A stretch of 5,441 nucleotides of DNA from an uncultured Bacilli bacterium (GTDB lineage Bacteria; Bacillota_I; Bacilli_A; RFN20; CAG-826): contig CAJOOD010000027.1 in the NCBI GenBank assembly GCA_905236085.1, forward strand, positions 1 to 5,441, read 5' to 3'. Shown here piece after piece: positions 1 to 3,512 of this stretch (the first letter of the stretch is position 1; each line of letters starts with the position of its first letter). The notes beneath the pieces were generated by a model. The model worked only from the letters and a program-made list of their open reading frames with translations. It was not told the origin of the DNA and did not search any database. The translations under genes were made by a program, and so were the position numbers.

Positions 1-165
1 ACCATCTAACATCATATTGGTATAGAAAGTCGCTAATTTAGCATCAGCCTCTTCTTCGCTTAAGCTAAAGGTTTTAATTAGATGAGACCAAATTTCAGAA
101 AATTTAACTTCTCTATCTTCCTCGACTAAGTAATCATAAGTAACATCAAGCATTGATTTAGACAT
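1..165 (-). CDS. rpoE: DNA-directed RNA polymerase subunit delta, N-terminal part (cut by window edge)
   Basis: This is the first 55 codons of a gene that runs off the left edge; I translated it by hand. The protein begins MSKSMLDVTYDYLVEEDR and continues with a stretch resembling the HARE-HTH domain of the RNA polymerase delta subunit: KFSEIWSHLIKTFSLSEEEA, then a helix reading LATFYTNMMLDG. The segment FYTNMMLDG matches the FYTDLNIDG of Bacillus delta. In the family this domain (about 70 residues) is followed by a long acidic tail, which lies outside the window. Delta binds core polymerase, helps recycle it and displaces RNA or DNA; it is confined to Bacilli and relatives. The start at 165 is chosen because a strong Shine-Dalgarno site lies 8 bases upstream, whereas the next Met (residue 5) would be too far. 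The gene starts 13 bases after argS ends, so the two are probably co-transcribed and coupled. Confidence 0.85.
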   Translation of the reverse strand, partial: MSKSMLDVTYDYLVEEDREVKFSEIWSHLIKTFSLSEEEADAKLATFYTNMMLDG

Positions 166-173
166 ATTTTTGT

Positions 174-180
174 CCTCCCT
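174..180 (-). promoter_or_regulatory. Shine-Dalgarno site of rpoE, overlapping the argS stop codon
   Basis: The minus strand reads AGGGAGG followed by 8 bases and the rpoE ATG. It is the strongest ribosome binding site in the window. Its first two bases are the last two bases of the argS TAG stop (179-181), so a ribosome terminating on argS is placed on the rpoE binding site. This suggests translational coupling, with rpoE dependent on the argS message. Confidence 0.8.
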
Positions 181-1798
181 ACATTTCTTGTGGAGCTTCC
201 ACTCCAATTAAATTCAAAGCATCCTTCATAACTATAGCAGCGGCTTTGCATAATGCAAGTCTAGCTTTGCTCATTTCTGGATTATTTTGATCTATTACAC
301 GACATTCCGTATAGAAGGAATGAATCGATGTAGCTAATTTTTGAATATAATTAGTTAATATACATGGCTCTTTACTAGCACTGGTAGCTTCAATAATATT
401 AGGATACTCCATTAATACTTTAAGTAAAGAAAGTTCTTTTTCTTCTTTGATTAAAGCTCCTGATAAATCTATACCATATTTATCTTCGTTTTTTAAGACT
501 GAATATAATCTAGCATAAGCATATTGAGCATAATATACAGGGTTAGATGAACTTTGCTCACGTGCTAAATTGATATTGAAATCTAAATGCGAATCAGCAC
601 TTCTTGCTACGAAGAAATATCTAACAGCGTCAATACCAACTTCTTGACATAATTCTCTTAAAGTAATGGTTTTTCCAGTACGTTTAGATAATTTAATTTC
701 TTCACCATCTTGGAAGATTCTTACCATTTGAATTAATTCAATATCTAAGACATCTTTAGAATATCCATGCATCATTAAAGCGGATTTCATACGATTGATA
801 TATCCATGATGATCAGCTCCTAATAAGTCAATCAAAAAAGTATAGCCTCTAGATAATTTATCTAAGTGATAGACAATATCTGGCAAGAAATATGTATAAT
901 CACCATTAGATTTAACAATTACTCTATCTTTATCATCTAAGAAATCAGTCGTTCTTAAGACAAGAGCATCGCCATCATTATAAATATAAGGTTTTAAATT
1001 AGCTATTTCCTTCTCCACCGCGTTATTACTTCTAACTTTAGTTTCGTAAGAAAATACATCAAATTTAACTCTAAAATCCTGCAAATCTCGAATTATTTTT
1101 TCTAATTCGATGCGCATTCCTTCTTTTTTGAAATAAGATAAAGCATCTTTATTATCAAGATATTTATCACCGTTTAATTCTTTTAATCCTTTAGCAATTT
1201 CGATGATATCTTCTCCATGATACATATCATCGGTAATTTCCACATTTCTACCAAAAAGATTTTGATATCTAGCATCGATAGATTTAGCTAAATTGTTTAT
1301 TTGGTTTCCGGCATCATTAATATAATATTCGCGTGTGACATCATATCCGGCTTTTTCTAATATTCTAACAAGAGAATCACCTAAGGCCGCTCCTCTAGCA
1401 TGACCCAAATGCAATTCACCGGTTGGATTAGCAGAAACAAATTCAACATTAACTTTACCTGGCTTCTTTTCACCGTTGCCATAATTTGAGCCTTCATCAA
1501 TGATTTTCTTTATGATATTAGTAAGAGAATCATTCTTCATAAAGAAATTAATAAATCCTGGGCCAGCAATTTCGATATGATCGATGCCGTCTTTATTAAT
1601 ATTTTCCACTATTTTTTCCGCGACCATTCTTGGGTTTTCTTTAAGTTGAGATGCAAAGCGCATAGCTGCATTACAAGCATAGTCGCCATGGCTCTTATCT
1701 TTGCTTGCAGCAATATTAATAGAATCAACATCGCATTCAATGCCAATCTTATTTAATGATTCTGCAACTTTGGTTTTTAATAATAAATCGATATTCAT
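179..1798 (-). CDS. argS: Arginyl-tRNA synthetase (class I)
   Basis: This enzyme charges tRNA-Arg with arginine in the cytoplasm using ATP. At 539 residues it is near full family length. The N-terminal additional domain covers about residues 1-90 (HGDYACNAAM at 37-46, PGFINFF at 80-86). The Rossmann catalytic core follows, with SANPTG at 122-127 leading into the HIGH-type motif HLGH at 130-133, LGADHHGYINRM at 326-337, and the KMSKS-type loop KLSKR at 369-373. The DALR-type anticodon-binding domain runs from about 419 (NPVYYAQYAYAR) to the end, VEAPQEM, which resembles the usual C-terminus. The ATG at 1798 is fixed by an in-frame TAA 12 bases upstream (1811-1813) and because the next Met is residue 46. 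No Shine-Dalgarno site precedes it. The protein contains no tryptophan; FDVFSYET (247-253 region) and DALVLRTT (277-284) sit where I recall Trp in many relatives. It has its own promoter and is followed closely by rpoE. Confidence 0.97.
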   Translation of the reverse strand: MNIDLLLKTKVAESLNKIGIECDVDSINIAASKDKSHGDYACNAAMRFASQLKENPRMVAEKIVENINKDGIDHIEIAGPGFINFFMKNDSLTNIIKKIIDEGSNYGNGEKKPGKVNVEFVSANPTGELHLGHARGAALGDSLVRILEKAGYDVTREYYINDAGNQINNLAKSIDARYQNLFGRNVEITDDMYHGEDIIEIAKGLKELNGDKYLDNKDALSYFKKEGMRIELEKIIRDLQDFRVKFDVFSYETKVRSNNAVEKEIANLKPYIYNDGDALVLRTTDFLDDKDRVIVKSNGDYTYFLPDIVYHLDKLSRGYTFLIDLLGADHHGYINRMKSALMMHGYSKDVLDIELIQMVRIFQDGEEIKLSKRTGKTITLRELCQEVGIDAVRYFFVARSADSHLDFNINLAREQSSSNPVYYAQYAYARLYSVLKNEDKYGIDLSGALIKEEKELSLLKVLMEYPNIIEATSASKEPCILTNYIQKLATSIHSFYTECRVIDQNNPEMSKARLALCKAAAIVMKDALNLIGVEAPQEM

Positions 1799-1809
1799 AA
1801 GCTTTAAAT

Positions 1810-1837
1810 ATTATACAAATAATTAATTACTTTTCAA
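1810..1837 (-). promoter_or_regulatory. Predicted sigma-A promoter of argS(-rpoE)
   Basis: The minus strand has TTGAAA (1832-1837; 5 of 6 to TTGACA), a 16-base spacer and a perfect TATAAT (1810-1815). The expected transcription start is an A around 1803-1804, only about 5-6 bases before the argS ATG. It occupies most of the 54-base gap between ispF and argS and separates argS-rpoE from the upstream genes. There is no space for a T-box leader. The promoter is seen by pattern only, without experimental support. Confidence 0.75.
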
Positions 1838-1856
1838 TAAACATTTCTATGTTTAT
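1837..1856 (-). repeat. 20-base inverted repeat at the ispF end, touching the argS -35 box
   Basis: The minus strand reads ATAAACAT-AGAA-ATGTTTAT, a perfect 8-bp dyad with a 4-base centre. Its left arm covers the ispF TAA stop (1853-1855) and its last T is the first base of the argS -35 box. The stem has a single G:C pair and no T-run follows, so it would be a poor intrinsic terminator. A DNA-binding-protein operator, or a chance palindrome in AT-rich DNA, are the alternatives. Confidence 0.5.
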
Positions 1857-2329
1857 CTAGACTTTAATAACACTATAGCGGTGGCTTCTACTGCTTCGCC
1901 TCTACCTACTGCATCCATTTTTTCATTGGTTCCCGCCTTGATAGATAGTAGGTCAATATCAATATCTAAAATAGCCGCTAATGTTTGTCTCATCAATAAA
2001 ATATATGGTTTAATCTTAGGTTTTTCTAAAGAAATTGATATATCTATGTTATTTATTTCATAGCTTTTTTCTAGCATCATTTCCTTTACAGTTTTAAGAA
2101 TAATAGAAGAATCAATATTTAGATATTTATCATCATTATCTGGGAAATGAGTTCCTAAATCTCCTAAAGCAAGAGCACCTAAAATAGCTTCGCTAAGAGC
2201 GTGAATAACCACATCTCCATCGCTATGAGCTTTCTCTCCTTTTTCAAAAGGTATTGTCACACCAGCAAGGATTAATTTTCTATTTTCCACTAGTTGGTGG
2301 ATATCTTTACTAAAACCTATTCTATACAT
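1853..2329 (-). CDS. ispF: 2-C-methyl-D-erythritol 2,4-cyclodiphosphate synthase
   Basis: IspF closes CDP-methylerythritol 2-phosphate into methylerythritol cyclodiphosphate with release of CMP, in the non-mevalonate (MEP) route to IPP and DMAPP. The 158-residue length fits the family, which forms homotrimers with metal-dependent active sites at subunit interfaces. Visible metal ligands are D9 and H11 (DIH) and H43. The flexible-loop motif AHSDGDV is at 34-40, GDLGTHFPD at 56-64, and the C-terminal TNEKMDAVGRGEA at 134-146 corresponds to the family's TTxExxGxxGRxEG signature. The N-terminus is RIGFSKDIH, where many members have RIGxGxDxH, so the second Gly is Ser here. The ATG at 2329 lies inside the ychF end (AAT GTA TAG), an 8-base overlap, with no clear Shine-Dalgarno site, so translation probably depends on ribosomes finishing ychF. 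Its usual partner ispD is not adjacent. Confidence 0.97.
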   Translation of the reverse strand: MYRIGFSKDIHQLVENRKLILAGVTIPFEKGEKAHSDGDVVIHALSEAILGALALGDLGTHFPDNDDKYLNIDSSIILKTVKEMMLEKSYEINNIDISISLEKPKIKPYILLMRQTLAAILDIDIDLLSIKAGTNEKMDAVGRGEAVEATAIVLLKSR

Positions 2330-3431
2330 TGAATCTAAAAAACATTATATCCCCATCTTTTGGGATATAATCTTTCCCCTCACTTCTAATTTTGCCAGCT
2401 TCTTTAACCGCTAGTTCAGAGCCATATTCATGGATAGCGTCGTAAGAATATACTTCTGCTCTGATAAATCCTTTTTGGAAATCTGTATGAATAACTCCAG
2501 CGCATTGAGGAGCAGACATGCCTTTAATAAATGTCCAGGCTCGACATTCATCTTCGCCGACAGTAAAAAATGTCGATAGATTCAACAAAGCATAAGTGGC
2601 TTTAATCACTCTATCTAATCCTGATTCTTTTAGATTATATAATTCCATATATTCTTTCTTTTCTTCTATGGAATCAATTTTTGAGATTTCGCTTTCGATT
2701 TGTGCACTGACAGGTATAACACTAACACCTTCTTCTTGAGCATATTTAACTAATTTTTGATAGTATTCAGCATTATCTAAATCGCTTAAATCTAAATCGC
2801 TAACATTAGCGACATATAAAATTGGTTTAGTTGTCATGAGGAAGTAAGTAGAATTAACGAAATTCATTTGCTCTTCATTTAAATTAGCTTTTCTTGCAGG
2901 TTCTCCATTATCTAATTTTTCTTTTAATTTCATTAAGATTTCAACTTCTTGAATAGCCTCTTTGTCTTTAGCCACTCTAGCTTTGGTTTCCACTTTTCCT
3001 AATCTATTATTAACTGTATCTAAGTCAGCCATGCAAAGCTCTAAATTGATAATTTCAACATCTCTAATAGGATCAACACTATTTTCTACGTGGATAATTT
3101 CACTGCTTTCAAAGCAACGCACAACTTCTACAATAGCATCACATTGTCTAATATTAGCTAAAAATTTATTGCCTAATCCTTCACCTTGCGAGGCTCCTTT
3201 TACTAAGCCTGCAATATCAATAAATTCACATGTCGCAGCAATCGTTCGTTTTGGTTTAAATAAATTTGATAAAAAAGTTAATCTTTCATCTGGAACATTT
3301 ACAATTCCTGTATTTGGTTCAATAGTGGCAAAAGGATAATTCTCTGCGAGAGCGCTTGAATTAGTAATCGCATTAAATAAGGTTGATTTTCCAACGTTAG
3401 GTAGTCCAACTATTCCTGCTTTTAACGACAT
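2322..3431 (-). CDS. ychF: Redox/translation-associated P-loop ATPase YchF (OBG family)
   Basis: YchF is a conserved OBG-family P-loop NTPase that binds ribosomes and, in characterised members, prefers ATP to GTP; it is linked to stress responses and translation. The 369-residue length is normal. The P-loop GLPNVGKST is at 9-17, YPFATIEPN at 32-40, the G3 motif DIAG at 72-75 followed by LVKGASQGEGLGNKFL, and a coiled-coil-like charged segment lies around 140-190. The G4 position reads NVSD at 209-212, where the family usually has NVxE. SAQIESEI at 242-249 is the G5-like segment. The C-terminal TGS domain spans about 283-369 and ends in the typical DGDIMFFRFNV. The ATG at 3431 directly precedes MSLKAGIVGLPN and has AAGGAG upstream. 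It has its own promoter and overlaps ispF. The last codons contain a terminator-like hairpin, and a 15-base tandem repeat lies at G4. Confidence 0.97.
   Translation of the reverse strand: MSLKAGIVGLPNVGKSTLFNAITNSSALAENYPFATIEPNTGIVNVPDERLTFLSNLFKPKRTIAATCEFIDIAGLVKGASQGEGLGNKFLANIRQCDAIVEVVRCFESSEIIHVENSVDPIRDVEIINLELCMADLDTVNNRLGKVETKARVAKDKEAIQEVEILMKLKEKLDNGEPARKANLNEEQMNFVNSTYFLMTTKPILYVANVSDLDLSDLDNAEYYQKLVKYAQEEGVSVIPVSAQIESEISKIDSIEEKKEYMELYNLKESGLDRVIKATYALLNLSTFFTVGEDECRAWTFIKGMSAPQCAGVIHTDFQKGFIRAEVYSYDAIHEYGSELAVKEAGKIRSEGKDYIPKDGDIMFFRFNV
2337..2371 (-). terminator. Terminator-like hairpin inside the 3' end of ychF, before ispF
   Basis: On the minus strand a perfect 10-bp stem ATTATATCCC (2362-2371) / GGGATATAAT (2344-2353) closes an 8-base loop AAAAGATG. 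It is followed by G and six T (2337-2342). This is the layout of an intrinsic terminator, with three G:C pairs next to the loop, but it lies wholly within ychF codons for residues of KDYIPKDGDIMFF, upstream of the stop. RNA ending here would lack the ychF stop codon. A ribosome translating ychF close behind polymerase would prevent it folding, so it could act as a translation-sensitive attenuator for ispF. It could also be a coincidence of the conserved DGD-containing tail. The structure is seen directly; the function is inference. Confidence 0.5.
2775..2801 (-). repeat. Tandem 15-base repeat within ychF at the G4 motif
   Basis: The minus strand reads AGCGATTTAGATTTA (2787-2801) followed directly by AGCGATTTAGAT (2775-2786), an identical first 12 bases of a second unit. 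It encodes SDLDL-SDLD at residues 211-219, starting on the last two residues of the nucleotide-specificity motif NVSD. The codons are identical between copies, which suggests a recent slippage duplication or a low-complexity stretch. Confidence 0.8.
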
Positions 3432-3437
3432 AAGCTT

Positions 3438-3470
3438 TTACTCCTTTTCGTAATGGTGTTTTATTGCCAT
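3438..3470 (-). other. Possible 10-codon leader ORF upstream of ychF
   Basis: In the predicted ychF leader the minus strand reads ATG GCA ATA AAA CAC CAT TAC GAA AAG GAG TAA, which would encode MAIKHHYEKE. Its ATG falls at the expected transcription start of the ychF promoter (A3470), so it could be leaderless. Its last two sense codons, AAG GAG, are the ychF Shine-Dalgarno site. The stop is in the ychF frame, six bases before the ychF ATG. No Shine-Dalgarno site of its own is present, and an ORF this short is easily due to chance. Confidence 0.2.
3441..3446 (-). promoter_or_regulatory. Shine-Dalgarno site of ychF
   Basis: The minus strand has AAGGAG followed by 9 bases (TAAAAGCTT) and the ychF ATG at 3431. 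The spacing is ordinary and supports the chosen start. Confidence 0.8.
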
Positions 3471-3475
3471 AGCAA

Positions 3476-3504
3476 AGTATATCTTAATTTATTGATTTTA
3501 TCAA
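3476..3504 (-). promoter_or_regulatory. Predicted sigma-A promoter of ychF-ispF
   Basis: The minus strand has TTGATA (3499-3504; 5 of 6), a 17-base spacer and TATACT (3476-3481; 5 of 6). The expected start is near A3470, giving a leader of about 39 bases before ychF. It lies in the 81-base gap after the permease gene. A palindrome overlaps the -35 box. The call is pattern-based, but hexamers and spacing are all close to consensus. Confidence 0.7.
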
Positions 3505-3506
3505 TA
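3490..3506 (-). repeat. 17-base palindrome over the ychF -35 box
   Basis: TATTGAT-AAA-ATCAATA is a perfect 7-bp dyad with a 3-base centre, starting 6 bases past the permease stop codon and covering the whole -35 hexamer TTGATA. Only one G:C pair is in the stem and no T-run follows on either strand, so it is unlikely to be an efficient terminator. Its place on the -35 box fits a repressor operator, but no regulator is visible in the window and no known operator consensus was recognised. Confidence 0.5.
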
Positions 3507-3512
3507 CGAATG

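Noticed and set aside
1827..1844. Micro-ORF ATG TTT ATT GAA AAG TAA after ispF
   Set aside because: Five codons, no ribosome site, and it overlaps the argS promoter; there is no reason to call it.
1799..1852. T-box or other riboswitch leader for argS
   Set aside because: The gap is only 54 bases and is filled by a promoter close to the start codon; no T-box sequence is present.
1881..2063. Open reading frame on the plus strand, 60 codons
   Set aside because: It lies entirely antisense to ispF, has no recognisable protein features and no ribosome site; it is a shadow of the real gene.
2344..2349. TATAAT as the -10 box of an ispF promoter
   Set aside because: No -35-like hexamer lies 15-19 bases upstream, and the bases are explained by ychF codons and by the 3' arm of the hairpin.
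2962..3339. Open reading frame on the plus strand, 125 codons
   Set aside because: It is antisense to the conserved core of ychF, with low-complexity Ser/Leu/Ile content typical of a reverse-strand shadow.
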